Notes under the pieces: model-generated
Seen by the model: the letters and a program-made list of their open reading frames with translations, nothing else
What the model was told of the DNA's origin: nothing
Databases searched by the model: none
In this document: one piece after another, positions 1-7,168 of the stretch
How the letters are laid out: every line of letters begins with the position of its first letter
How positions within the stretch are numbered: position 1 is the first letter of the stretch
Translations under genes and position numbers: made by a program
From: Oscillospiraceae bacterium
Lineage (GTDB): Bacteria > Bacillota > Clostridia > Oscillospirales > CAG-272
Direction: 5' to 3'
Assembly: GCA_015065205.1 (NCBI GenBank)
Contig: SVQS01000054.1
Span: 1-10,579, forward strand
DNA length: 10,579 nt

Positions 1-3000
1 CTCTGTGAAGGCTTCATCAACCCAACCGCTTTTTGCGGAACGAGACCAAGCCTCATCACCGGAAACGAATACAGCAAGATAGTAGCCCTTGCCATCAGCA
101 GCCTCGATGATCTTAACATCGTACGCATTACGAGCACCAAAGAGCCATTCCTTCAGATTCTTATCGCTTACGCTGGAATCCTTGAGATCTACTCCGATCG
201 TAGGAGAAGTGGTGTTCACATATCCGGGATAGTGACCGCCGGAAACATATTCCTCTACCTTTTCGGTATGCTTGAAGGAGGTGAAGATGTCAAGCAGTTC
301 AAAGCCGGTTTTACCGTTCAGCTTTTTAAGAGCCTTTTGAGCTTCCTTTTCAGTTTCGAACAGTTGATAAGCACCGTAAACGGTCTTGGTAGTATCGTTT
401 TCCTGAACTGCGGGTGTATCCATCATATAAATGGTTAGGCTTGTAACCTCGCCCTTGTTGTTGGTGGTTGCAATGAAGGTCAAATCATCCTTTTTGCGTT
501 CAAAGGTCAGGGAAGCCTTGGTGTCGCCCTCGGCATCCTTGTACTCGTTTTTGAACAACCAATCCTGGTAAGAGCCGTCAGTGATGGAGGTGGGGTATTT
601 CAACTCTTGAGCCTTTTCAGCAAAGGAAGAATTCAGCTTGGATTTGATAGCGCGGAAATAGCTGTAGTTTTCTTCATCCTCGTAGGTGACATATTCAACC
701 TTGCAATCCAAAGTTGTACTGTTGATATCAGTGATCTTGAAGATATAGGATGTGCCGTCGTCATCTACTTGATAGAATTCGCCGGTTTTGAGAGAAACAG
801 AGGTTGTAGAGCTACCGTTGGGGTAGATCTTGTCAATGATAGCCTGATAATCCTTGCCGGTATCCTTCTTGGTAACAGAAACGCTTGTAAAGCCTTCCCA
901 AGGGGTAGCGCCTTCGGCCTTCTTAAAGCCCTCAAGTGCTTCCTTTGCAATATCCTCGGCGGATTTTGCAAAATCCTTGGGATCCTTTCTGCCTTCGGCG
1001 GCAAGGGCATCGTAAATGGTCTTTCTCAAACTTGTGTTTTCTTCGCTTTCAGCGTTGAATTCAAATTCCTTGATAGCAGCCTTTACAATGGTATCAGAAG
1101 CGTGATTGTGACCCTCGTGCTCTGCTTTTTCATCGGCAGCTTTGGGGGCAACGTAAACCAAGAATACGCGGTCATCCTTGCCGACGATTACCGTTGCGGT
1201 ATCTTTGTTTTTGGAATTGAAGATATAATCGTAAACAGCGGGGTCAAGAGCTTTCTCGGTTGAATAGAAGTCTTCATATTCCTTTACTCCGTTCTCACCG
1301 AAGATGGTATTCAACTTTTCTTCAAGTGTATCCTTGCCGCTGTCAGCCATAGCTTCTTTGAGCTCGTCGAGCAATTCGTTTGCTTCATTTTTCAGGATGA
1401 GTTCCTTGAAGTTTTGGTCAATCGTCCAGTTGATAACCTTTTCCTTGAATTGCTCAAAGGTCATCTTATCGCTGTAGGTGGGGGCAGTTACCTTGGAGTC
1501 GAGCAGGTACAAAGAGAATTCAGCCTCAAAGGTGGTCAAAACCTTTACAAGGAAATCATCGGTGTAGGTAACGTAGGTGGCTACGCACTTAGCATTTTCG
1601 GAATCAACGTCAGTAACCTTTACAACGTAGGATTCGTTGGGATCGTTGATAACGAAGATCCAACCATTGTAGGGAGTAGCATCTTCATCCTTAGGATAAA
1701 TTGCGTTTACAATAGATTGGGGAACGTCAGTGTTGTCAGCGCCTTTTGTAATGGTGACATCTTTGTATTCAACATCCTCAAAATTTGCGATGTCTTTCTT
1801 CCATTCTTCAAAGAACTTTTCAGCCTTGTCGTTATCGGTCATATAGTTGCTGATGTTTTCGCCGGCAATAATGGACTTGGTCAAAAATTCCTTAATAGCA
1901 TCAATGCTTGCATAATCAGTGCCAGCGATAGCTTCCTCAAGTGCTACCTTTGCATCCTCATAGGTGTATTCCTTGTAGGCAACAGTTGCTTTGGTTGCAG
2001 TAGAGGTTTCCTTAAAATAGATCAGGTAAGCGCACTTGTCGCCGGAGATAGCGGCAAAGGTGCTGGATTTATTGGAGGTGCTGAAAATATATTTGCCAAT
2101 GGCTTCGGGCAGCTCGGAAGAGTAGGTATCTTCGCCATCGGTAGTAGTCTTGGTATATTCATTAGCATTGTTGAGTTGGAGTTCTTCAAGCTTTGCGGTC
2201 AGTTCAGCACCCTTAAGGTCAGCAATTGCAAGGCGGTCAATGTTTGCATAGTGCTTTGCAATGGTGCTTTCAAAACGATCGGAAATGAACTCATCGGTGA
2301 AGAAATCGCGAATCATTGCCTCATCAGCACCGGTGAAAGTGAAATACTTGGTTTCAAAGTAACCTGCGGGGTTCTTCAAAATATAGTCTTGCAGGTTATC
2401 TGACGTGGGGTCATCTTGCAGATCAAAGGACTTATAGTCACTATACTTGGAGTACATAACCATTACCTTTGCGGCAGCCTCAATATCAGAGGTCTTAAAG
2501 CCATCGCCTACATATTCGGTAAGGAAGTTTTTGAAGGGTATACCTTGTGCTGCAAGACCGAGGTCTACATAGATGTTTTGCATCCAGGTAACAACGCTCT
2601 TGGCATCTTCCTTGTCGTGTGCCTCATATTTCATACCTGCTTCAATCGCAGCGTCTGCACCGGCAACCAACTCGATGAGGTAATCTTTAATAGAGTTTAA
2701 GCTAGAGTTAAGTGTTCCTTTTGTGCAGGAGGCTGCCGCAGCAAGGCCGTATTGATCGGGGGAAGAGTACAGCTTTGAAATGCTGGTACTGTTAGTGTTA
2801 GAGGAGCTACTGCTGTTGTAAAACTGTTGGTAGTAATAATCATTGATCCACTCATTGTAGCCCTGTTGGTACATTGCTTGCCAAAGAATAAAGGTGGCCA
2901 TTTGTTGGTTCATATCAAATTTGCCACTCTTACTTTCAACAATAATGCGACCGCGCATAACGGTACCGCTGCTAATAACTGCGGCAATGATAATGCCTGC

Positions 3001-3141
3001 CAAAACGGCTACGAGCAGAGCGATGCAAATTGCACGCTTTGCCCAAACGGGCCAAACAAATTGCTTTTTGTTTTGACGTTTTTCGGGTGCTCCCATTGTA
3101 TCTTCAACGCGGAGCTGTTTGTTTCTTTTTCCTTTTCCCAT
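1..3141 (-). CDS. Large membrane-anchored extracytoplasmic repeat protein, possibly foldase-like (3' end outside window)
   Basis: An open frame of 1047 codons runs from an ATG at 3141 off the left edge, so the C-terminus is missing. A GAAAGGAA ribosome binding site lies 8-9 nt upstream of the ATG. Residues 1-36 are basic (KGKRNK, KRQNKK), and about 37-58 form one hydrophobic segment with no lipobox, so the bulk should lie outside the membrane (N-in, C-out). Residues 61-110 (RGRIIVESKSGKFDMNQQM, then a Tyr/Gln-rich stretch) recall the start of SurA-N-like regions of clostridial membrane-anchored foldases. The rest is acidic with degenerate repeats: a (Y/W)(I/L)F unit near 347-376, 635-664, 856-905 and 995-1026, and an IYP...YVTY unit at 476-526 and 767-820. 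A His-rich patch, EHEGHNH, lies near 674-680. I see no intact parvulin (PPIC) domain, so foldase activity is a guess; a cell-surface structural role is equally possible. It lies 138 nt downstream of the RNase J gene on the same strand. Confidence 0.72.
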   Translation of the reverse strand, partial: MGKGKRNKQLRVEDTMGAPEKRQNKKQFVWPVWAKRAICIALLVAVLAGIIIAAVISSGTVMRGRIIVESKSGKFDMNQQMATFILWQAMYQQGYNEWINDYYYQQFYNSSSSSNTNSTSISKLYSSPDQYGLAAAASCTKGTLNSSLNSIKDYLIELVAGADAAIEAGMKYEAHDKEDAKSVVTWMQNIYVDLGLAAQGIPFKNFLTEYVGDGFKTSDIEAAAKVMVMYSKYSDYKSFDLQDDPTSDNLQDYILKNPAGYFETKYFTFTGADEAMIRDFFTDEFISDRFESTIAKHYANIDRLAIADLKGAELTAKLEELQLNNANEYTKTTTDGEDTYSSELPEAIGKYIFSTSNKSSTFAAISGDKCAYLIYFKETSTATKATVAYKEYTYEDAKVALEEAIAGTDYASIDAIKEFLTKSIIAGENISNYMTDNDKAEKFFEEWKKDIANFEDVEYKDVTITKGADNTDVPQSIVNAIYPKDEDATPYNGWIFVINDPNESYVVKVTDVDSENAKCVATYVTYTDDFLVKVLTTFEAEFSLYLLDSKVTAPTYSDKMTFEQFKEKVINWTIDQNFKELILKNEANELLDELKEAMADSGKDTLEEKLNTIFGENGVKEYEDFYSTEKALDPAVYDYIFNSKNKDTATVIVGKDDRVFLVYVAPKAADEKAEHEGHNHASDTIVKAAIKEFEFNAESEENTSLRKTIYDALAAEGRKDPKDFAKSAEDIAKEALEGFKKAEGATPWEGFTSVSVTKKDTGKDYQAIIDKIYPNGSSTTSVSLKTGEFYQVDDDGTSYIFKITDINSTTLDCKVEYVTYEDEENYSYFRAIKSKLNSSFAEKAQELKYPTSITDGSYQDWLFKNEYKDAEGDTKASLTFERKKDDLTFIATTNNKGEVTSLTIYMMDTPAVQENDTTKTVYGAYQLFETEKEAQKALKKLNGKTGFELLDIFTSFKHTEKVEEYVSGGHYPGYVNTTSPTIGVDLKDSSVSDKNLKEWLFGARNAYDVKIIEAADGKGYYLAVFVSGDEAWSRSAKSGWVDEAFTE

Positions 3142-3199
3142 GGTTGATGTTCCTTTCTTTTTTGACGAGTATGAACGGAGTCATAACGCATATAAAGAT

Positions 3200-3205
3200 A
3201 TTATA
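3200..3205 (-). promoter_or_regulatory. Possible -10 element for the large membrane protein gene
   Basis: On the minus strand a perfect TATAAT lies about 60 nt upstream of the ATG at 3141, in the AT-rich gap after the RNase J stop. No convincing -35 hexamer sits 16-18 nt upstream; the best candidate is a poor ACAACA. A 7-bp inverted repeat (TTGTGTC at 3225-3231, GACACAA at 3259-3265) lies upstream and could be a weak terminator stem for RNase J or an operator. Without a -35 this is only a tentative promoter, and read-through from rnj is an alternative. Confidence 0.35.
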
Positions 3206-3279
3206 ACTTTTTAGTGTGAAAATGTTGTGTCTTGATTATGAACAAAACAGAAATTTTAGACACAAAAACGACAATTTTA

Positions 3280-4971
3280 TCAAATATTCATCACAACAGG
3301 CAGTATCATCGGCTTGCGATGGGTTTTGTTGTAAAGAAATCTTGTTAAATCATCCTTTACGCGACGCTTGAGCTTGATGCGGTCAACGCGTTCGCGACGC
3401 TCCAAAATGCTCATGATAGAGTCGTAAGCAACGGCACGGACTTCCTCCATCAACTCCTCGGCCTCGCGAACGTAAACAAAACCTCGCGAGATAATGTCGG
3501 GACCTGAAAGCAGCAGGTGTTCCTCGGTATCTACCGTGGCGACCACAACGATGAGACCGTCCTGCGAGAGGTGACGACGGTCACGCAAAACAATGCTTCC
3601 AACATCGCCAACGCCATAGCCATCCACCAAAATTTTACCTGCGGGTACGTCACCGGTAAAGCGAGCACCCTTGGTGTCAATTTCAAGCACACGGCCAATT
3701 TCGGAGATGAAAATATCTTTCTCCTTCATACCCATATAACGCGCCAAATCGCGGTTGGCGCAAAGGTGACGGCTCTCACCGTGAATGGGCATAAAATAGC
3801 GTGGCTTTGTCAGCGCAAGCATCAATTTGATTTCCTCTTGGCAGGCATGTCCCGAAACGTGGAGCTCCGCGCCCGCTTCGTGCAATACCTCAATATTGTT
3901 TTTGGAAAGCTCGTTTATGATACGTCCTACAAGCTTTTCATTCCCCGGAATTGCCGAGGCAGAGAGCACAACAACGTCGTTTTGGTCAAGTGAGACCTGT
4001 GCGTGATCCGAAAAGGCCATGCGATAAAGCGCCGACATGGGTTCTCCCTGGCTACCCGTAGTAACAATGGTTACCTCTCCGGGCTTGAAGCGTTTGATAT
4101 CGTTGATATCAATGAGAGTGCCCGAGGGGATTTTCATATATCCCAGCTCGGTAGCCGCACTGACGATGTTGAGCATACTGCGCCCCGTAATGGCTACCTT
4201 GCGTCCGTGCTTTGCACTGGCATCAATGATTTGTTGAACACGGTGTACATTTGACGAAAATGTAGCAATTACAACACGTTTTTTGGGACGTGTGGCAAAA
4301 ACACTGGCGAGTGAGGTTCCAACGGTCTTCTCGGATGGAGTGTGACCGGGACGCTCCGCGTTGGTGGATTCGCACATCAGCATCAGGACACCGCGATGTC
4401 CAAGCTCGCCCAAACGAACGATATCCATCATTTCACCGTCAATGGGGGTTGTGTCGAGTTTGAAGTCACCCGTGTGTAAAACAGTTCCGAGTGGAGTGTG
4501 CAGGGCAATGGCACAAGCATCGGCAATGGAGTGATTGACATGAATAAACTCGGCAGCAATATTTCCCAATTTGATCGTATCACCTGCATTTACCACACGT
4601 AAATCGGGCTTCCAAGGCAATGCGTGCTCCTCAAGCTTATAGCGAATGATTCCAAGCGTGAGCGGCGTACCGTAAACGGGGACGTTGATCGTGCGCAAAA
4701 GATAGGGAATTGCACCGATGTGATCCTCATGCCCATGCGTTAAAAGGATGGCTCGCAAGCGATCCTTGTTCGCTTCCAAATAGGAGATGTCTTGAATGAC
4801 AAGGTCAATGCCCGGCATATCGTCCTCGGGAAAGCCAAGACCGCAATCGATTACGACCATATCATCGTTATATTCAATAACGGTCATGTTTTTGCCGATC
4901 TCGCCGAGTCCGCCCAAGGGGATGATGCGGATCTTGCCTGCCACAGCTCCTTTTCTTTGTTTTTTTGGCAT
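3280..4971 (-). CDS. rnj: Ribonuclease J (metallo-beta-lactamase/beta-CASP RNase)
   Basis: This is a 563-residue RNase J, close to the usual 550-560 residues. The family combines 5'-to-3' exonuclease and endonuclease activity in bacterial mRNA decay and rRNA maturation, in the cytoplasm. The metallo-beta-lactamase core shows the zinc motif THGHEDH (78-84), a further metal His at H147 (HVNHS) and the TGDF aspartate at D169. The beta-CASP part follows, with ESTNAERPGHT near 201-211, TTGSQGEP (304-311), SGHA (H375) and PIHGES (H397). The C-terminal domain typical of RNase J, with SRGFVYVRE near 495-503, is present and complete. The start is supported by AGAAAGGAAC upstream and a lysine-rich MPKKQRKG N-terminus common in this family. 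All catalytic residues are intact. Whether it corresponds to B. subtilis J1 or J2 cannot be told from one copy. Confidence 0.97.
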   Translation of the reverse strand: MPKKQRKGAVAGKIRIIPLGGLGEIGKNMTVIEYNDDMVVIDCGLGFPEDDMPGIDLVIQDISYLEANKDRLRAILLTHGHEDHIGAIPYLLRTINVPVYGTPLTLGIIRYKLEEHALPWKPDLRVVNAGDTIKLGNIAAEFIHVNHSIADACAIALHTPLGTVLHTGDFKLDTTPIDGEMMDIVRLGELGHRGVLMLMCESTNAERPGHTPSEKTVGTSLASVFATRPKKRVVIATFSSNVHRVQQIIDASAKHGRKVAITGRSMLNIVSAATELGYMKIPSGTLIDINDIKRFKPGEVTIVTTGSQGEPMSALYRMAFSDHAQVSLDQNDVVVLSASAIPGNEKLVGRIINELSKNNIEVLHEAGAELHVSGHACQEEIKLMLALTKPRYFMPIHGESRHLCANRDLARYMGMKEKDIFISEIGRVLEIDTKGARFTGDVPAGKILVDGYGVGDVGSIVLRDRRHLSQDGLIVVVATVDTEEHLLLSGPDIISRGFVYVREAEELMEEVRAVAYDSIMSILERRERVDRIKLKRRVKDDLTRFLYNKTHRKPMILPVVMNI

Positions 4972-5210
4972 TGTAAATTTAAAAGTTCCTTTCTATAAGA
5001 TGTTCTCCGATAGGAGTAGTTATTCAAAAAAAGTTGTCAACAAACACCGTTTTGAGGGGACGTTTTGCAAAAAAACGCAACAAAACGAGACCTTGCACCC
5101 GACGTGGACCACGCACATCCTCGTCGATCAAGGCATTCCTCAAATTCAAAAGCATATCCGTCGTATGCAAGTGCCATCCGGCGGATAGAATCAACGGTCA
5201 TATATTGACT
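4972..5210 (-). promoter_or_regulatory. Long structured 5' leader of RNase J, with a possible 54-codon leader ORF
   Basis: About 240 nt lie between the predicted transcription start near 5209 and the rnj ATG. On the minus strand an ATG at 5201 opens a 54-residue frame ending with TGA at 5037-5039. It starts MTVDSIRRMALAYDGYAFEF, but its ATG would be only about 8 nt from the transcript start, with no ribosome binding site. Within the leader, CGACG/CGTCG (5122-5126 with 5100-5104) enclose a CGTGG/CCACG dyad. An ACGAG/CTCGT pair (5120-5124 with 5085-5089) is followed by a T-rich tract that includes seven T (5069-5075), as in a weak attenuator. A small CTCC/GGAG hairpin (5013-5016 with 5005-5008) sits just before the rnj ribosome binding site. 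The leader could govern transcription read-through, mRNA stability or autoregulation. I do not recognise it as a known riboswitch class. Confidence 0.45.
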
Positions 5211-5215
5211 TGCAT

Positions 5216-5244
5216 ATTATATCATAAAAGTGCTATAAAGTCAA
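5216..5244 (-). promoter_or_regulatory. Sigma-A-type promoter for RNase J
   Basis: On the minus strand TTGACT (5239-5244) and a perfect TATAAT (5216-5221) are separated by exactly 17 nt. Transcription would start near 5209. The promoter lies just after the stop of the 89-residue protein, so RNase J need not depend on the spmAB transcript. Confidence 0.85.
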
Positions 5245-5263
5245 TAGAAAAGTAGTAAAAATT

Positions 5264-5270
5264 TTCGACA
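5264..5270 (-). promoter_or_regulatory. Candidate Spo0A box upstream of the RNase J promoter
   Basis: TGTCGAA on the minus strand is an exact match to the Spo0A-box consensus. It sits directly after the stop codon of the upstream gene, 19 nt before the -35 hexamer and centred near -58 from the predicted start. About one exact match to any 7-mer is expected by chance in a window this size on two strands, so only its position makes it notable. Confidence 0.3.
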
Positions 5271-5540
5271 TCAAACGAGCAAAAGCGTTACGATTACACT
5301 CAAAATAGCCCCCAATAGACTGCCTACTCCGAAAAAGAGCCATTGTCGATTTTTATTTTTGGATGCTAACGGGTGTTCGGGGGCAATTTCTGCCAAAATA
5401 CGGTTTGCTTCGTTCAAAATGTCCTTGCTTTTTTGTTTGTCTTTTTTTGTGTCATCGCGAAGCACAAAATAGGCCTCATCAAAATAGCGGCTATCCCCCG
5501 TGCGAACAACAATCATTTCTTTGCGTGCACCTCTTATCAT
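5271..5540 (-). CDS. Small tail-anchored protein of unknown function in the spmAB cluster (89 aa)
   Basis: The chosen start at 5540 has a clear GGAGG ribosome binding site 9 nt upstream. The longer in-frame start at 5636 would run back into spmB and lacks that support. Residues 1-28 (MIRGARKEMIVVRTGDSRYF followed by DEAYFVLR) look like a compact soluble motif. Residues 29-65 are charged and probably helical (DTKKDKQKSKD, then NEANRILAE). Residues about 67-88 are one hydrophobic helix ending with the protein, so it should be anchored in the membrane by its C-terminus with the rest in the cytoplasm. The RTGDSRxFDEAYFVLR pattern seems familiar from small clostridial hypothetical proteins, but I know no assigned function. 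It follows spmB by 50 nt on the same strand, which hints at a role linked to sporulation or the membrane. Confidence 0.8.
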   Translation of the reverse strand: MIRGARKEMIVVRTGDSRYFDEAYFVLRDDTKKDKQKSKDILNEANRILAEIAPEHPLASKNKNRQWLFFGVGSLLGAILSVIVTLLLV

Positions 5541-5590
5541 ACTTATTATCCTCCGTTTTTGTCTTTGCAAAAGTATTTGACCGCTCTTTC

Positions 5591-6115
5591 TCAAAAAAAC
5601 CACACGCGGCACAAAAAGCAGGAAAAAAAGATGCAAAAGAGCATCACAGCAGTAGCGATGGGCAGGGCAGAACGCGAATGTTTAATCCCCACCGACGAGA
5701 AGTAAACCGAAATGATATAGACCATCGTATCCGAGGTTGCAAAAATGACCGATGCACAAAGTCCTGCAAAGCTATCAGGCCCAACACGCTCCAAAAGTTC
5801 CACAAAAGAAGCGGTCGATGCACTGCCCGAGAAAGGACGTGTGAGCAAAAGCGGCAAAATATCAGCAGGCACTCCTATGGCATTGACAAGGGGGGAGAGA
5901 AGTTTTGAAAGAAATTCCACGGCTCCTGAAGCATTCAACATCGAAACGCCAACAATCAATGCACAAAGCGTTGGCAGTAGTTGTACTGCTGTCTGCAGTC
6001 CTTGCTTTGCTCCCAAAAGAAAGGAATCAAACCGATTTGATTTACCAAACAGAAAAATGACTCCAACGGCCGCGAGAATGAGTGGCATCGGAAGTGCCGA
6101 AATAATGTCAATCAT
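5591..6115 (-). CDS. spmB: Spore maturation protein B (nucleoside-recognition/Gate-type membrane protein)
   Basis: 174 residues, matching the roughly 178 of B. subtilis SpmB. SpmA and SpmB act together in spore core dehydration; mutants of B. subtilis make spores with higher water content and lower heat resistance. The protein is an integral membrane protein with hydrophobic stretches near 8-23, 43-60, 115-140 and 150-172. The family signature appears as TRPFSGSAS (92-100), followed by GPDSFAG (112-118) and an A-T-SDT motif (126-130), then YFSSVGIKHSRSAL (138-151). The ATG overlaps the spmA stop by 4 nt (ATGA), typical of translational coupling, and only a weak AAGAAG precedes it. No truncation is seen. 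Confidence 0.93.
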   Translation of the reverse strand: MIDIISALPMPLILAAVGVIFLFGKSNRFDSFLLGAKQGLQTAVQLLPTLCALIVGVSMLNASGAVEFLSKLLSPLVNAIGVPADILPLLLTRPFSGSASTASFVELLERVGPDSFAGLCASVIFATSDTMVYIISVYFSSVGIKHSRSALPIATAVMLFCIFFSCFLCRVWFF

Positions 6116-6720
6116 CTTCTTTTTGAAGCACGTGTGCGCGAAAAACGCTCACGTATGCGTAAAAACGAGGTTAAAAGCAGTGCAAAAGAGACACAACAAA
6201 GGGAAGTGATCCAAACAGGAATCATAATCGAAAAAGGATTTTGCGAGTCTGCCGCGCGACGCAGCGCCAACAAGTTTGCGGGCACAAGCGTGAGCGATGC
6301 CGTGCTCAAAACCGCCAGCGTGATTTGTTCGTTTTCTGCTATTTCCGGTTGGGGATTGTGCATCTGCATTTTCTTCATTGCAGAGAGCGCAAATGGGGTA
6401 GCGGCGTTTCCAATGCCTAAAAAATTGGCGCTTAATGTGGCGCAAATTTCCTCATAGCCCTCGCCTGTTTGATAGGCTTTTGGAAACACGTGTCGCAAAA
6501 AAAGCGCAAAAATGCGAGAAATTTTCTTGATAATTCCGGCATCTGTCAGCACTTGCATCACACCACTCCAAAGGCACATCATACCAAGCAGGGTAAGGGT
6601 GACCTGCACGGCTTTGGATGCGCCGTCGGGAATTGCCGCGGCTACTTCAGGCAATCGACCGCAAATAGTGCCGAAAAACAATGCAAAAGCGCAAAAGGTT
6701 CCAAAAATTTTACCAAGCAT
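6112..6720 (-). CDS. spmA: Spore maturation protein A (nucleoside-recognition/Gate-type membrane protein)
   Basis: 202 residues from the ATG at 6720, close to the roughly 196 of B. subtilis SpmA. The start is preceded by GGAGG with a 4-nt gap. A longer in-frame start at 7008 would overlap the convincing abrB gene and its promoter, so it is rejected. Membrane segments are predicted near 5-20, 38-56, 137-152 and 167-187. The family motif LGIGNAATPFALSAMKKMQ (101-119) is clear, followed by TASLTLVPANLLALRR (140-155) and an SQNPFSIMIPVW segment. The C-terminus is basic (RIRERFSRTRASKRR), placing it in the cytoplasm. It heads the spmA-spmB-89-aa cluster and diverges from abrB across about 150 nt. 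I found no secure forespore sigma promoter upstream. Confidence 0.94.
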   Translation of the reverse strand: MLGKIFGTFCAFALFFGTICGRLPEVAAAIPDGASKAVQVTLTLLGMMCLWSGVMQVLTDAGIIKKISRIFALFLRHVFPKAYQTGEGYEEICATLSANFLGIGNAATPFALSAMKKMQMHNPQPEIAENEQITLAVLSTASLTLVPANLLALRRAADSQNPFSIMIPVWITSLCCVSFALLLTSFLRIRERFSRTRASKRR

Positions 6721-6765
6721 ATAACCTCCAAAATTTTCCAAAATGTGCAAAAAATAAAAAAAGAC

Positions 6766-6794
6766 TTGACAAAAAAAACAAAAGGGTATATAAT
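6766..6794 (+). promoter_or_regulatory. Consensus sigma-A promoter for abrB
   Basis: A perfect TTGACA (6766-6771) and a perfect TATAAT (6789-6794) are separated by exactly 17 nt. Transcription should start near 6801, giving a leader of about 70 nt with a small hairpin (GTGCCGT 6816-6822, ACGGTGC 6826-6832, two wobble pairs). A full-consensus promoter implies strong basal expression held down by a repressor. Confidence 0.92.
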
Positions 6795-6799
6795 AATCC

Positions 6800-6816
6800 T
6801 TGCGAAAAGAGTCGAG
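6800..6816 (+). promoter_or_regulatory. Weak tandem Spo0A-box-like pair downstream of the abrB promoter
   Basis: TTGCGAA (6800-6806) and AGTCGAG (6810-6816) each match 5 of 7 positions of TGTCGAA. They have the same orientation and start exactly 10 bp apart, right at and after the predicted abrB start site. In B. subtilis, Spo0A represses abrB through two boxes placed just downstream of the start with similar spacing. The matches are degenerate, so this is suggestive only. Confidence 0.25.
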
Positions 6817-6870
6817 TGCCGTCAAACGGTGCTGAAGAAACACAAAACACCACGAAAAGAGGATTATATT

Positions 6871-7113
6871 ATGAAATCGACCGGAATGGTTAGAAAAGTA
6901 GATGAGCTTGGCAGAATCGTTCTTCCTGCCGAAATTCGTCAGAGTATGGACATCAACGTACGCGATGCGTTGGAGATCTTCACAGATGAAGGACGCATTA
7001 TCCTGCAAAAATACGAGCCTTCCTGCGTGTTCTGTACAAAAGTTGATGGTATCACCCTTTATAAGAACAAGCGCGTCTGTGCAGACTGTCTTGCAGAATT
7101 GAAGGGTATTTAA
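6871..7113 (+). CDS. abrB: AbrB-family transition-state regulator with a four-cysteine C-terminal tail
   Basis: 80 residues from the ATG at 6871, with an AGAGGA ribosome binding site 7 nt upstream and a consensus promoter further up. Residues 1-50 are a classic AbrB/SpoVT swapped-hairpin DNA-binding domain (MKSTGMVRKVDELGRIVLPA at 1-20, then RDALEIFTDEGRIILQKYEP at 31-50), very like B. subtilis AbrB. The family forms dimers or tetramers that repress post-exponential and sporulation genes in the cytoplasm. The C-terminal part differs from B. subtilis AbrB: C52-x2-C55 and C70-x2-C73 are spaced like a small zinc ribbon, which I infer stabilises oligomers or senses metal or redox state. The gene is divergent from spmA. 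No clear terminator for it is seen; the strong hairpin downstream has its T-tract on the other strand. Confidence 0.92.
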   Translation: MKSTGMVRKVDELGRIVLPAEIRQSMDINVRDALEIFTDEGRIILQKYEPSCVFCTKVDGITLYKNKRVCADCLAELKGI

Positions 7114-7168
7114 TAAACAAAGTAAATTTCGTTGCGCTATATTTTATGAAGTGTGACACGAGAATATG

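Noticed and set aside
607..2403. Long plus-strand open frames of 218 and 329 codons (607-1263, 1414-2403)
   Set aside because: They lie fully antisense to the large membrane-protein gene, lack ribosome binding sites, and read as low-complexity Val/Ile/Gly/Phe-rich sequence, as expected opposite an Asp/Lys/Glu/Ala-rich protein.
5167..5213. GCAAGT/ACTTGC pairing at the start of the RNase J leader
   Set aside because: The first arm spans the predicted transcription start and would be only partly transcribed, so a stable RNA stem is doubtful.
5541..5636. Start of the 89-residue protein gene at 5636
   Set aside because: It would overlap the end of spmB by 46 nt and lacks a good ribosome binding site, while the ATG at 5540 has GGAGG at proper spacing.
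6469..6870. N-terminal extension of abrB to an ATG at 6469
   Set aside because: It runs antisense through spmA and across the consensus promoter; the AbrB domain starts exactly at 6871 with its own ribosome binding site.
6721..7008. N-terminal extension of spmA to an ATG at 7008
   Set aside because: It would overlap abrB and its consensus promoter, and the extra residues look unlike the family; the ATG at 6720 has GGAGG and gives the usual length.
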